A stretch of DNA of 64,000 bases from an uncultured Bacilli bacterium (GTDB lineage Bacteria; Bacillota_I; Bacilli_A; RF39; UBA660), in contig CAKPKR010000006.1 in assembly GCA_934167465.1 (NCBI GenBank), forward strand, positions 1 to 64,000, read 5' to 3'. Position numbers and translations under genes: made by a program. Within the stretch, counting starts at the first letter, position 1; every line of letters begins with the position of its first letter. The notes under the pieces are model-generated. The model saw only the letters and a program-made list of their open reading frames with translations, did no database searches and was not told the DNA's origin. This document shows, piece after piece, positions 17,496 through 26,011 of the stretch.

Positions 17496-18073
17496 TTTTT
17501 CTTATAAAAATATGATACAAATTTAGAAAATTTATATAAAATTGTATTACTTTTATTTATGGCAAAACTTTTTCCTAAAGCTTTACCTCCAATTGTTAAT
17601 GAAGCTACTAAAGCTGTAACTATTAACATTACATAAAATTTATTAAATTTAAATGCATTAGCAATTGATAAAGCAATTATACTTCCAGCACTACCTGATA
17701 CGATACCACATATATCTCCTACTACATCATTACAAAAACTTGATACTTTATCAGCATTCTTTTTAAATGTTACAGCTATATCTGCTCCTTTAATTTTTCT
17801 AGAATTCATTGAATTAAATGGAACAATATCAGCAGCAGTCACAGAAACTCCTATCATATCAAATATAATTCCTAATAAAATAAAAATTATTAATAATAAT
17901 ATTCCAATGACAACATTAACATTTGGAATTACAATTTCAGAAAAAGTTGTAAATAATAATGATATTACAAATGTAAGTAATGTTATTTTGATAATCCAAT
18001 TATAATTAATTAATTCTTTTTTCTTTTTAGATTGTAATTGTTTTTTTAAGCTTTTCTTTTCATCTTTATTCAT
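17492..18073 (-). CDS. Conserved membrane protein, four predicted helices
   Basis: 193 residues. A lysine-rich cytosolic N-terminus (1-25) is followed by helices at about 27-45, 54-78, 118-140 and 146-163. The segment GVSVTAADIVPFNSMNSRKIKGA followed by CNDVVGDICGIVSGSAGS is strongly patterned and looks conserved. Similar proteins are often labelled CorB-like divalent-cation transporters, but I see no CBS domain. Function unknown. Coupled to the ASCH-like gene. Confidence 0.55.
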   Translation of the reverse strand: MNKDEKKSLKKQLQSKKKKELINYNWIIKITLLTFVISLLFTTFSEIVIPNVNVVIGILLLIIFILLGIIFDMIGVSVTAADIVPFNSMNSRKIKGADIAVTFKKNADKVSSFCNDVVGDICGIVSGSAGSIIALSIANAFKFNKFYVMLIVTALVASLTIGGKALGKSFAINKSNTILYKFSKFVSYFYKKK

Positions 18074-18128
18074 TTATTTCACCTATAATAATTATACCAT
18101 TTTTATTGTGTTTTTTATACTTATTAAT

Positions 18129-18154
18129 CAAAAAAAGATTAGTTAACTAATCTT
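18129..18154 (-). terminator. Terminator of the 18.1-19.5 kb gene
   Basis: Perfect 20-bp palindrome AAGATTAGTTAACTAATCTT followed by T's. The gene's TAG is in the stem. Confidence 0.8.
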
Positions 18155-19547
18155 CTATTGGTTCAGGCTTACCAAATATTTCAGTCATTCTATTTATGAA
18201 ATTTACTACTGCCTCATTTTTTCCTATATTTTCATAAATTGAATTCATATCCTTTTCGGTAATATTTTCATAATTAATTCTTTCTTTTGAAAGAATATTT
18301 GTAAATGGTTCATCAGTTTGTTCAATATTTGTATTGCTATTAATATTAATTGTAGCAATCAATTCATCATTATCCTTAATATTAATATTAAATTTTGAAT
18401 TATTAGTGTTTATACTATCTTTTTTGGTTATTTTATTTGTTAAATTTCCATCAATAGTTATCCCTGAACTAACTACATTATAATCAATATCAATTAGTTC
18501 TTTTGTTATTTTTGAATTAATTGTAATATTCGTTTTTTCTTCATCATTTTGAACATTAATAATTGTTTTATATTCATTTTCTTTTTGTTTTTTAGATGTT
18601 AATTCAGCTACTTTTTTTCCTGTTATATATAAATTTCCATAAATAACATCATTATAATTATAAATATTTAGTTTTCCTAAATTATTAAAATTAATTTCAA
18701 AGCCAATATAATCATTTAATAACCCTTTTGTGTATAAAGAAAGTGATACAAAAGTTTCATTTTCAAATTCAGTTTCTGCTTCTAATTCTTTTATAAGTTC
18801 ATTAATACTAGACTCTATTTCTTTTTCATCAACTTCTCCTAGTTCAGAAATATATTTAATAAATTTTTTATCTTTTTCTAAATCTTTCAATGTATTAATT
18901 AATAATTTAATTGTTTTTTCTTCAGTGAATTCATATTCTATTTTATTTACTTCAATTTTATTTTTTTGAATATTTAATTTTTCTTTTGATTTTTTAAAAT
19001 CTTTTTGATTTAAATTTTTAAACAAATTATCTTTAATAGTTTTTAAAACATATTTAATTTTACTAATTTCCATATTAGAGTTTTCAAATAATGAATCATA
19101 CTCTTCGTATGGAATCTCAATATATTTATCATATAAATTTTTAAGTTCAACATAAAAATTTTTATTTTGTCCATACATTGCAACATCAAATAAATCATTT
19201 TTATCATATTTAGTGTTTAATTCAAATGAGAATTCTTTACTTTTATAATCTTGAACAGCATTTATAAAAAATTGCAACTTATTAATTTCATCTAAAATAT
19301 TCTGATCAATTACATCTTTATATTTATCACTAACATTAAAATCAAAAGATAAATCACTATTTAATTTAGTTGTTTTATCATAAGAAACATCTATATTATC
19401 TAGTGTATCTTCTATATTTTTATATCCTTTATTTAATATTTTAGCAAAAATATTTTTTGAATTATTTAAATATAAATATGTTCCTCCTAGTAAAACAATA
19501 ACAACGACAGGTAAAATTATCCATAATTTATTTATTTTTTTCTTCAT
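18147..19547 (-). CDS. Membrane-anchored extracytoplasmic protein, unknown function
   Basis: 466 residues from the ATG with AGGAGTAAGTTAT upstream. A single N-terminal helix (about 6-28, LWIILPVVVIVLLGG) anchors a large, very lysine/asparagine/glutamate-rich extracytoplasmic region with many short repeats of beta-strand character (INIKDNDELIATININSN). I do not recognise the family. It lies directly downstream of the long structured RNA but is separated from it by that RNA's terminator. Confidence 0.6.
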   Translation of the reverse strand: MKKKINKLWIILPVVVIVLLGGTYLYLNNSKNIFAKILNKGYKNIEDTLDNIDVSYDKTTKLNSDLSFDFNVSDKYKDVIDQNILDEINKLQFFINAVQDYKSKEFSFELNTKYDKNDLFDVAMYGQNKNFYVELKNLYDKYIEIPYEEYDSLFENSNMEISKIKYVLKTIKDNLFKNLNQKDFKKSKEKLNIQKNKIEVNKIEYEFTEEKTIKLLINTLKDLEKDKKFIKYISELGEVDEKEIESSINELIKELEAETEFENETFVSLSLYTKGLLNDYIGFEINFNNLGKLNIYNYNDVIYGNLYITGKKVAELTSKKQKENEYKTIINVQNDEEKTNITINSKITKELIDIDYNVVSSGITIDGNLTNKITKKDSINTNNSKFNINIKDNDELIATININSNTNIEQTDEPFTNILSKERINYENITEKDMNSIYENIGKNEAVVNFINRMTEIFGKPEPIED

Positions 19548-19582
19548 ATAACTTACTCCTCTTCTGAGGCTGATTATAACAG

Positions 19583-20192
19583 AAAAAAAGATATTTTGCA
19601 ATATCTTAAAACAATGGCGATTAATATAGTTAACTTTATGTCTTAGGTCAAGTAGAATTTCTCTAGTTTTTACTTATCGTTACCAATAAGCGGTTCCCCT
19701 TTGAAAAAACCAATATACCGTTACCAAATATATGACTTGATTACCACTTAGTACATACTGCAATCCTATATTAGCACTCTAGGAATTTTCTTCAACAACA
19801 ATTTATTATTAATTCTTTTTTGCAAACATAGTTTCATAAAGCAATAATATTATTATATTGGCCAAAACAATAATATCTGTCATTAATCCCCTATATTCAC
19901 TCAAGACAAGCTACGCTACTCGTAAGTGATCCCCACATAGTAGGTTTAATCCTAAATCGTCACAAGTCCATCAACTTTCGTGTATAGGCTTATAACAAGT
20001 TTAGGTCTCCACGAATACTGGGTCGATTGCGTATGCCATTACGGTCGCCCAACATTCTATCTTCCAGCACTCACCCTACACTGGGCGTATAAAGCAAGCA
20101 CCACAAGCTTCACAGATGTGCTCTTTAATGGATTTTTAGCCCCATCTTCATAATAAATTTAATTGACTAGAATAATGTGCCATCAATTTATA
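19583..20192 (-). ncRNA. Candidate large structured non-coding RNA (about 610 nt)
   Basis: A 670-nt block with no open frame is clearly less AT-rich than its surroundings. On the minus strand it has a consensus promoter (TTGACA, 17 bp, TATTAT) and ends in AAGATATT-GCAA-AATATCTT plus seven T's. Many complementary segments are visible between: CGCCCA/TGGGCG, CCTAAA/TTTAGG, TCACT/AGTGA, AGCAC/GTGCT, CTTAT/ATAAG around TGGTAACG, and a TAGA/TCTA hairpin. The element TTGGTAACG occurs twice. It lacks the RNase P GAGGAAAGTCC core, a tmRNA tag frame, and tRNA-like ends. Size would suit the OLE or ROOL classes, but I cannot assign it. Confidence 0.7.
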
Positions 20193-20198
20193 TACAAA

Positions 20199-20227
20199 AT
20201 AATAGCAAATATTAGAATTATTGTCAA
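20199..20227 (-). promoter_or_regulatory. Sigma-A promoter of the large ncRNA
   Basis: -35 TTGACA at 20222-20227, 17-bp spacer, -10 TATTAT at 20199-20204. The predicted start is near 20192. Confidence 0.75.
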
Positions 20228-20254
20228 ATTCTAATCTATTATATGTTTAATCAA

Positions 20255-20280
20255 AGAAAAAGATGAATTATATTCATCTT
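20255..20280 (-). terminator. tkt terminator
   Basis: AAGATGAAT-ATA-ATTCATCTT then TTT. The tkt stop TGA is inside the stem. Confidence 0.8.
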
Positions 20281-22265
20281 ATTAAATTATATATACCATT
20301 TTCAATTGTCATATAATCAAATTTCATATATTCTAGTACTTGATCTTTAGGACCACTTATTCCAAAAGTATTAATAGTAAATAAATATGAATCATTATAA
20401 ACATATTTTTCCCAGCCAAATTTTGAACCTGCTTCAATTACTATTTTTTTACAACCTGTTGGTAATATTTGTTCTTTATATTCTTTTGATTGTTTTTCGA
20501 ATAATTCCATACAAGGCATACTTACAACTCTTACATTTAAGTCATATTTTCTTTTTAAATTATATGCAACTAAACAAGCAGTAGATACTTCTGTACCAGT
20601 TGATATTATAATTCCATTTAAGTTTCCTTGTTCTCTTTCTAGTATATATGCTCCTTTACTAACATCTGCATTAACAGTATTTTTCATTATTTTTATTTCT
20701 GTTCTTGATAATAATAATGCACTTGGAGTTCCTTTTGATTTTAATATTTCATTCCAACAATAAACTAGTTCATTAGCATCACATGGTCTAAATACATTTA
20801 AATTCGGAGTAGCTCTTAAAGTTGCTAACTGCTCTATTGGTTGATGTGTTGGACCATCTTCACCAACTAATATTGAATCGTGTGAAAAAATATAAGTTAC
20901 TGGTAAATTCATTAAAGCAGACATTCTAATAGCTGGTTTCATATAATCGGAAAAACTTAAAAATGTTGATCCGAATACACGATAATTATATGTTGCAATT
21001 CCGTTTAAAATAGCTCCCATAGCGTGTTCTCTAACACCAAAATAAATGTTTCTACCCTTAAAATCGTCTGTCTTTAAATAATCGTATTTTTCTAAATATA
21101 CATTAGTAGCGCTTGCGACATCAGCTGAGCCACCTATAAAATTAGGTATTTTTTCAGCTATCTTATTCATTATAGTTTTATTAGTAACTCTCGTTGCCTC
21201 TTTTAAATCTTCATCAAATTTAAAGTCTTCTAAAGATAACAATGGATAATTTACATCTTCAAATAAAAATTTAATTTCTTCATCTTTGACATTCAATAAT
21301 CCACTTTTATACATTTTATAATTATTAGACCATTCCATATATTTATCATTTACTCTAGTTGATATTTGGTTTTGAAAATTCATTTTTGCTTGTTCATTAA
21401 CGTAGAATTTTCCTTGTGGTATTCCTAAGTTATTTTTTAATTGTTCAATATCTTCTTTAGATAATGGTTTTCCGTGAACTTTATTAGTTCCTGCTAGAAA
21501 TGATCCTTCACCAATAATTGTTTTAAATTCTATTATAATTGGTTTTGATGAGTTTTTAGCCTTTTCTATAGCTTTACTTATTTCTTTTACATCATTTCCT
21601 TTTTTTACTAACAATGTATTCCAACCTAAAGCACTAAATCTACCTAAAACATTTTCTTTAAAGGTTAAATCAGTTGAGCCATCTAAGCTTATATTATTTG
21701 AATCATATAATACAATTAGATTATTCAAATTTAAACTTCCAGCTATACTAGCAGCTTCATTAGTGATTCCTTCCATTAAATCACCATCGCCACATAATAC
21801 ATATATTTTATGATCAATTATAGATTTTTCTTTTTCTAAAATATTTTTTTTAGGGGTTTTTAATTCTTGATATAGTTTTTTACTAGCGATTGCCATTCCT
21901 ACAGCTGAAGCAAATCCTTGACCTAATGGTCCCGTAGAAATATCTACTCCCGGTGTTATTCCATATTCTGGATGTCCTGGAGTTTTATACCCTACTTTTC
22001 TAAAGTTTTTAAGGTCATCAATTGATAAGTCGAATCCCGCCATATATAATGTTGCATATAAAAGTGCTGAACCGTGACCTCCTGACATTATAAATCTATC
22101 ACGATTTATCCATTTTGAGTCTTTTATACTTATTTCTAAATGTTTAGCATATAAAGTATATAAAATTGGAGCAGCTCCTAATACGATTCCTGGATGCCCA
22201 CTTTTAGCTTCATCAATCATATCAATTGCTAAAGACTTAATATTTGCAATTATTTCATTGTCCAT
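20274..22265 (-). CDS. tkt: Transketolase
   Basis: Thiamine-diphosphate enzyme of the pentose phosphate pathway. 663 residues from the ATG six nt after AGGTGA (a GTG three codons earlier is less well placed). Seen: SGHPGIVLGAAPILYTLY at the N-terminus, HGSALLYA, GPLGQGFASAVGMAIA, the ThDP/Mg motif GDGDLMEGITNEAASIAG, and EHAMGAILNGIA with HDSILVGEDGPTHQPIEQLA in the pyrimidine domain. Full length for the family. The TGA stop shows that UGA is not tryptophan here. Confidence 0.97.
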   Translation of the reverse strand: MDNEIIANIKSLAIDMIDEAKSGHPGIVLGAAPILYTLYAKHLEISIKDSKWINRDRFIMSGGHGSALLYATLYMAGFDLSIDDLKNFRKVGYKTPGHPEYGITPGVDISTGPLGQGFASAVGMAIASKKLYQELKTPKKNILEKEKSIIDHKIYVLCGDGDLMEGITNEAASIAGSLNLNNLIVLYDSNNISLDGSTDLTFKENVLGRFSALGWNTLLVKKGNDVKEISKAIEKAKNSSKPIIIEFKTIIGEGSFLAGTNKVHGKPLSKEDIEQLKNNLGIPQGKFYVNEQAKMNFQNQISTRVNDKYMEWSNNYKMYKSGLLNVKDEEIKFLFEDVNYPLLSLEDFKFDEDLKEATRVTNKTIMNKIAEKIPNFIGGSADVASATNVYLEKYDYLKTDDFKGRNIYFGVREHAMGAILNGIATYNYRVFGSTFLSFSDYMKPAIRMSALMNLPVTYIFSHDSILVGEDGPTHQPIEQLATLRATPNLNVFRPCDANELVYCWNEILKSKGTPSALLLSRTEIKIMKNTVNADVSKGAYILEREQGNLNGIIISTGTEVSTACLVAYNLKRKYDLNVRVVSMPCMELFEKQSKEYKEQILPTGCKKIVIEAGSKFGWEKYVYNDSYLFTINTFGISGPKDQVLEYMKFDYMTIENGIYNLIR

Positions 22266-22318
22266 TGTATTCACCTACCATATAAATAGTATAGCAAATT
22301 TTTAAAATAATATAAAGA

Positions 22319-22453
22319 TTATTCTGTTACTATTTGAATATTTTCACTTGATTCAAAATTTTGATTATTATCAGTCATTCCTCCTATATAAGTTAATCCA
22401 AATACAATTATTACGAATAAAATCATTGTTTTGCTTTTAAATATTTCTAACAT
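22319..22453 (-). CDS. 44-residue single-helix membrane protein, LexA-controlled
   Basis: ATG 22451-22453 follows AAGGAGTGATAGT. The product has a short basic N-terminus, one hydrophobic helix (MILFVIIVFGLTYIGGM, residues 10-26) and a polar 18-residue tail. It is transcribed divergently from lexA. Its promoter (TTGACA, 17 bp, TAAGAT) carries a LexA-box-like palindrome in the spacer. The position and size parallel SOS-induced cell-division inhibitors such as YneA and SidA, which are small membrane proteins. There is no LysM domain, so homology to YneA is not claimed. Function is inferred from context. Confidence 0.7.
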   Translation of the reverse strand: MLEIFKSKTMILFVIIVFGLTYIGGMTDNNQNFESSENIQIVTE

Positions 22454-22476
22454 ACTATCACTCCTTCGTTGATATA

Positions 22477-22505
22477 ATCTTATCACGAATATTTGTTCGT
22501 GTCAA
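22477..22505 (-). promoter_or_regulatory. SOS promoter of the small membrane protein with LexA box
   Basis: -35 TTGACA (22500-22505), 17-bp spacer, -10 TAAGAT (22477-22482). The box CGAATATTTGTTCG (22486-22499) fills the spacer and resembles the Gram-positive LexA site CGAACN4GTTCG. Confidence 0.75.
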
Positions 22506-22514
22506 TATAAATTA

Positions 22515-22554
22515 CGAACAAAAGTTTGACAAAATGTAAAGTATGTGCTAAAAT
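22515..22554 (+). promoter_or_regulatory. lexA promoter with second LexA box
   Basis: -35 TTGACA (22526-22531), 17-bp spacer, -10 TAAAAT (22549-22554). Box CGAACAAAAGTTTG (22515-22528) overlaps the -35, as expected for autoregulation. Confidence 0.78.
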
Positions 22555-22584
22555 GTAAATGTATTAAAAAAGGAGGTTATTTTT

Positions 22585-23202
22585 TTGAAAGAATTAACTA
22601 AAAAACAAAAACAAATATTAGATTTTATTAAAACTTATATGGTTTCCCACGGATATCCACCAACTATTAGAGAAATAGGTACAGCTGTTGGTTCATCAAG
22701 TCCTGCTACTATTCACGCCCATTTAGCTAATCTAGAAGAAAAAGGATATATTAAAAAACAAAATAGTAAAAATAGAGCTCTTGAATTATTAGTCGAAAAT
22801 GAATTTGAACAAAAGAACGAAAATGTTGTCGATGTTCCATTGCTTGGTAAAATAACTGCCGGAAGTCCAATTGAAGCTATCGAAAATCCAAACGAATTTT
22901 TTTCATTACCAGCTTTCTTAATTCCTAAAAACAAAGAAGTATTTACCTTAAATGTAAGTGGATGTAGTATGATTAATGCTGGAATATTTGATGGTGATAT
23001 TGTTATTGTTGAAAAAAGAAATACAGCTAGAAACGGTGAAATTGTTGTAGCAATGACTGATGAAAATGAAGTTACTTTAAAAAGATTTTATAAAGAAAAT
23101 GGTCACTTTAGATTACAACCAGAAAACGATACAATGGATCCAATTATTTTACCTAACGTTACAATCTTAGGTATTGCTATCGGATTATATAGAAAAATAT
23201 AA
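22585..23202 (+). CDS. lexA: LexA SOS repressor
   Basis: 205 residues, starting at TTG behind AAAGGAGG. Winged helix-turn-helix at 1-66 (PPTIREIGTAVGSSSPATIHAHL). Self-cleavage site Ala92-Gly93 (ITAGSP). Catalytic Ser128 in SGCSM, where Cys replaces the usual Asp, and Lys166 in VTLKRF. Represses SOS genes until RecA triggers cleavage. One of few plus-strand genes here. Two boxes lie in the divergent intergenic region, so it controls itself and the small membrane protein. Confidence 0.97.
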   Translation: MKELTKKQKQILDFIKTYMVSHGYPPTIREIGTAVGSSSPATIHAHLANLEEKGYIKKQNSKNRALELLVENEFEQKNENVVDVPLLGKITAGSPIEAIENPNEFFSLPAFLIPKNKEVFTLNVSGCSMINAGIFDGDIVIVEKRNTARNGEIVVAMTDENEVTLKRFYKENGHFRLQPENDTMDPIILPNVTILGIAIGLYRKI

Positions 23203-23227
23203 AAACAACTTTTTAAAGTTGTTTTTA
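23201..23227. terminator. Bidirectional terminator shared by lexA and the lipoprotein gene
   Basis: AAAAACAACTTT/AAAGTTGTTTTT palindrome. The lexA TAA (23200-23202) overlaps one end and the opposing gene's TAA (23225-23227) the other. Confidence 0.85.
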
Positions 23228-23911
23228 GTAATTATTTTTTAATTTTTGATACCAATCTTTTACTTTTGTTTTAGTCTTATCGTATGTATCTTTAGCTGCA
23301 TCTTTTGTTTTATCAATTACTTCTTTATCTCTTTCCATTATTTCTGAAGCTGATTCTTTAAAATTATTATAAGTTTCATCACTCATATTTTCTTTTAATT
23401 TATCATCCGTTTTTTGTGATATTTCATCATATTTTTGTTTTAAATATTCTTTCGCACTATTATATTTTTCATCAATTTTATCTTTATAATTTGGAAATTT
23501 ATTTTCTATTTTAGTATCTACTGTATAGTAAATTTCTAAAATATTATTTTTTGTTTCTTCTTTTAAATAATTAAATTTTATACCTTTAATCTCCCCATCA
23601 TAAAATATGAAGTCAGTCATTGTTATAAATTTTTTTATTACTTCTTCCTTTACTTCTTCAGTATCTATATTATTTTTAATATCATTAAAATAATTCAATA
23701 CCTCTTTATCTCTATCGGTTATTATTTCTGGTGTTTGTTTACTTTCTTTATTTGACACTGAAGAAATTTGAGCTTTTTCTTCATTTTTTGTTTCTGTTTT
23801 AGGTGTTTCTTGTTTTATTTGTTCTCTAGGTTCAATTTTATTACTACAACCAGTTATTAAAATAAATCCTGACAACACAATAATAAATATTTTTTTATTT
23901 ACATTTTTCAT
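23225..23911 (-). CDS. Lipoprotein of unknown function
   Basis: 228 residues from the ATG with GGAG upstream, inside the end of queH. Residues 1-22 are a lipoprotein signal with lipobox ITGC. A Lys/Glu/Thr linker follows, then a helical domain containing ITDRDKEVLNYFNDIK and a C-terminal amphipathic repeat region (DKTKDAAKDTYDKTKTKVKDW) like LEA/apolipoprotein-type helices. Membrane-tethered on the outside. The start overlaps queH, but no functional link is evident. Confidence 0.65.
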   Translation of the reverse strand: MKNVNKKIFIIVLSGFILITGCSNKIEPREQIKQETPKTETKNEEKAQISSVSNKESKQTPEIITDRDKEVLNYFNDIKNNIDTEEVKEEVIKKFITMTDFIFYDGEIKGIKFNYLKEETKNNILEIYYTVDTKIENKFPNYKDKIDEKYNSAKEYLKQKYDEISQKTDDKLKENMSDETYNNFKESASEIMERDKEVIDKTKDAAKDTYDKTKTKVKDWYQKLKNNY

Positions 23912-24509
23912 ATTTTTCACGCTCCATTTTTGAAAAAACACAACCACAATAATTTTGTCTATATAAATTATATTCTTTAGATAATTCTATGCTTCTTTTA
24001 TAGCCATTTTTCTTTTTAAAATCCGAAGGTAAATATTTTATTTTATATTTTTCTTCCAATAAGTAACCTATTTCATTTATTTTTTTACTATTTTTATATG
24101 GACTTACTGTTAATGTTGTAGCAAAATAATCATATTTTAAATCACTTGCTTTTTTTGCTGTGCTATCCATTCTAAGTAAATAACATTTACTACATCTGGA
24201 ACCTCCTTCTGGTTCATTTTCTAATCCTTTTATTACATTTAAAAAATCGTCATAATTATAATCTGAATCAATTATATTAAGCTTATTTTTAGTTTTAAAT
24301 TCATTTATGAATTTTATTTGTTCTTTTTTTCTTTTTTCATATTCTTCGACTGGTGATATATTAGGATTATAGTAATAAATTGTTATATTGAAATAATTTG
24401 AAAGATATTCAATACAATAACTACTACAAGGTGCACAACAACTATGCAATAATAAATTAGGCGTATAGTCTAAATTTCCAATTATTTTATCTAATTCTTC
24501 TTGATACAT
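23895..24509 (-). CDS. queH: Epoxyqueuosine reductase QueH
   Basis: 204 residues of the QueH (formerly DUF208) family, which reduces epoxyqueuosine to queuosine in tRNA. This is the non-cobalamin alternative to QueG. The cysteine signature is present: HSCCAPCS (24, 25, 28), SRCSKCY and NYCGCVFS near the C-terminus, ligands for the Fe-S cluster. No other queuosine genes lie in the window. Confidence 0.92.
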   Translation of the reverse strand: MYQEELDKIIGNLDYTPNLLLHSCCAPCSSYCIEYLSNYFNITIYYYNPNISPVEEYEKRKKEQIKFINEFKTKNKLNIIDSDYNYDDFLNVIKGLENEPEGGSRCSKCYLLRMDSTAKKASDLKYDYFATTLTVSPYKNSKKINEIGYLLEEKYKIKYLPSDFKKKNGYKRSIELSKEYNLYRQNYCGCVFSKMEREKYEKCK

Positions 24510-24569
24510 AATATCACCTCTTTACGCAAATATTATATAACGAAAAAAGATTTAAATCAATTAAATCTT

Positions 24570-25763
24570 TTAAAAGTTAAACATTAATATGTTTGGTGCG
24601 AATATCATTAATAATCCAATTATTAACATTAATATTCCACCAATTAAATGAGAATATTTACTATACTTATTAGATATTCCTTTTATATTAAGAGTAAACA
24701 TTGCAATACTAAATACAATTATATCATCTATTAGGAAGAAGAATATATAAATTAATATATATATAAAACTTTGAATTCCACTTAAATTATTTATTTTCAA
24801 TATATTAGTAAATATTATTGGCCATCCTGCTGAACAAGCAAATTCAATAAAATTAACTGAAATTGCTAAACCCATTACTCCTAATAGCGCTAGAATAAAA
24901 CTTTTTTCGGATGTGAATTTTTTAATTTTATTAATTATTTTCTTTCTTGAATCATTATTTACAACTTCACAACCTGTTTCTTTTTTGGTTGATTTATAAT
25001 AACTATATAGATTCCAAATAGCGGCTACAATTGCGACTATTCCTATTAAATATTGCATATATGATTCGTTAATTAATTTTTTTAAAATTTCTAGCCATGA
25101 CAACATTATTCCCATATATACAAGAGCAGATGTTGTTAAAAATGCTACTCCTAATGTAATCATTCTTTTTTTATTATTCATTCCTATTAACATACTTATT
25201 AAGAATATTAATATCCACATTGCACAAGGATTAAAACCATCAACAAATCCTATTATCATTGCAATTAATGGCAAAGATACTTTTTTAGTATCAACTTCAC
25301 CTAGTAATGGAATTGTAACATTATTATATTGTTCTTGTTCTGTTTCTTTAATTTCTTCTTTAGTTTTATTTAAATCAATACTTGTTCCTGATTCTTTTAC
25401 TTGAGAAACAACATCAATATAGTCTTCTTTTTTATATTTTTCTATGAAATGTAGTATTTGTGATTTAATATTATCACTATATCCAGTAAGACCAATATCT
25501 CCTATTACTGTGTATGGAACATAGTTATTTGTACAATTTAAACTTTGTTTTACTAAATCTAATAAATCACTATTTTCTTTATTAGAAGATACTTCATACA
25601 TTTCTATTTTTACTTCATCATCATTTATTGTATTTAAAAATTCTTTTTCAGCTTTACAGTGTGGACAAGAACTACTATAAAATAAGTTTATTGTTACTTC
25701 TTTAGCATTTACACCTATTATAAATAAAAAGAAAATTAAAATAGCATATAATGTTTTTTTCAT
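24570..25763 (-). CDS. Thioredoxin-like domain fused to CcdA/DsbD-type membrane protein
   Basis: 397 residues. A signal segment (1-20) leads to an extracytoplasmic thioredoxin-fold domain with CPHC at 33-36. An acidic linker follows, then six to seven helices of the CcdA/DsbD transmembrane electron carrier, with the conserved NPCA in the first helix (GFVDGFNPCAMW) and a second Cys in FACSAGWP. It would pass electrons from cytosolic thioredoxin to outside thiols. The start overlaps a tiny thioredoxin-like gene by four bases, itself overlapping a cysteine desulfurase, so the three form a thiol/sulfur unit. Confidence 0.85.
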   Translation of the reverse strand: MKKTLYAILIFFLFIIGVNAKEVTINLFYSSSCPHCKAEKEFLNTINDDEVKIEMYEVSSNKENSDLLDLVKQSLNCTNNYVPYTVIGDIGLTGYSDNIKSQILHFIEKYKKEDYIDVVSQVKESGTSIDLNKTKEEIKETEQEQYNNVTIPLLGEVDTKKVSLPLIAMIIGFVDGFNPCAMWILIFLISMLIGMNNKKRMITLGVAFLTTSALVYMGIMLSWLEILKKLINESYMQYLIGIVAIVAAIWNLYSYYKSTKKETGCEVVNNDSRKKIINKIKKFTSEKSFILALLGVMGLAISVNFIEFACSAGWPIIFTNILKINNLSGIQSFIYILIYIFFFLIDDIIVFSIAMFTLNIKGISNKYSKYSHLIGGILMLIIGLLMIFAPNILMFNF

Positions 25764-26011
25764 TCTACTTCACCTATTATTTCTAATATTTGTTTTTTAT
25801 TTTTTTCACCTATTATTCTTGTTATTTCTTTATTATCTTTAAATACAATTATAATTGGTAATATATTTCCTACATTAAATTCTTTTACTTTTTCCTCATC
25901 AAAATCATAATCATACTCTTCATATTCATAGTTTGTTTTAATTTCATCCCAATCTTTTTTAGTTATTATACAACTAACACACCAAGAAGCACTTATTCTA
26001 ATTAATTTCAT
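25760..26011 (-). CDS. Mini thioredoxin-like protein
   Basis: 83 residues, shorter than thioredoxin (about 105). MKLIRISASWCVSC places a CVSC redox site at 11-14, and NILPIIIVFKDNKEITRIIG keeps the cis-Pro strand region (Leu-Pro) and following Gly. Lacks the usual N-terminal beta-alpha unit. Overlaps both neighbours (14 nt with the desulfurase, 4 nt with the CcdA fusion), so it is a likely electron donor for one of them. Confidence 0.8.
   Translation of the reverse strand: MKLIRISASWCVSCIITKKDWDEIKTNYEYEEYDYDFDEEKVKEFNVGNILPIIIVFKDNKEITRIIGEKNKKQILEIIGEVE

Noticed and set aside
19583..20192. Possible RNase P RNA or tmRNA
   Set aside because: No GAGGAAAGTCC core or matching partner for RNase P; no tag-peptide frame ending in ALAA-type codons and no tRNA-like ends for tmRNA; too long for either.
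20274..22265. Mollicute genetic code (TGA = Trp)
   Set aside because: tkt ends at a TGA located in its terminator stem, and tryptophans in long genes are TGG.
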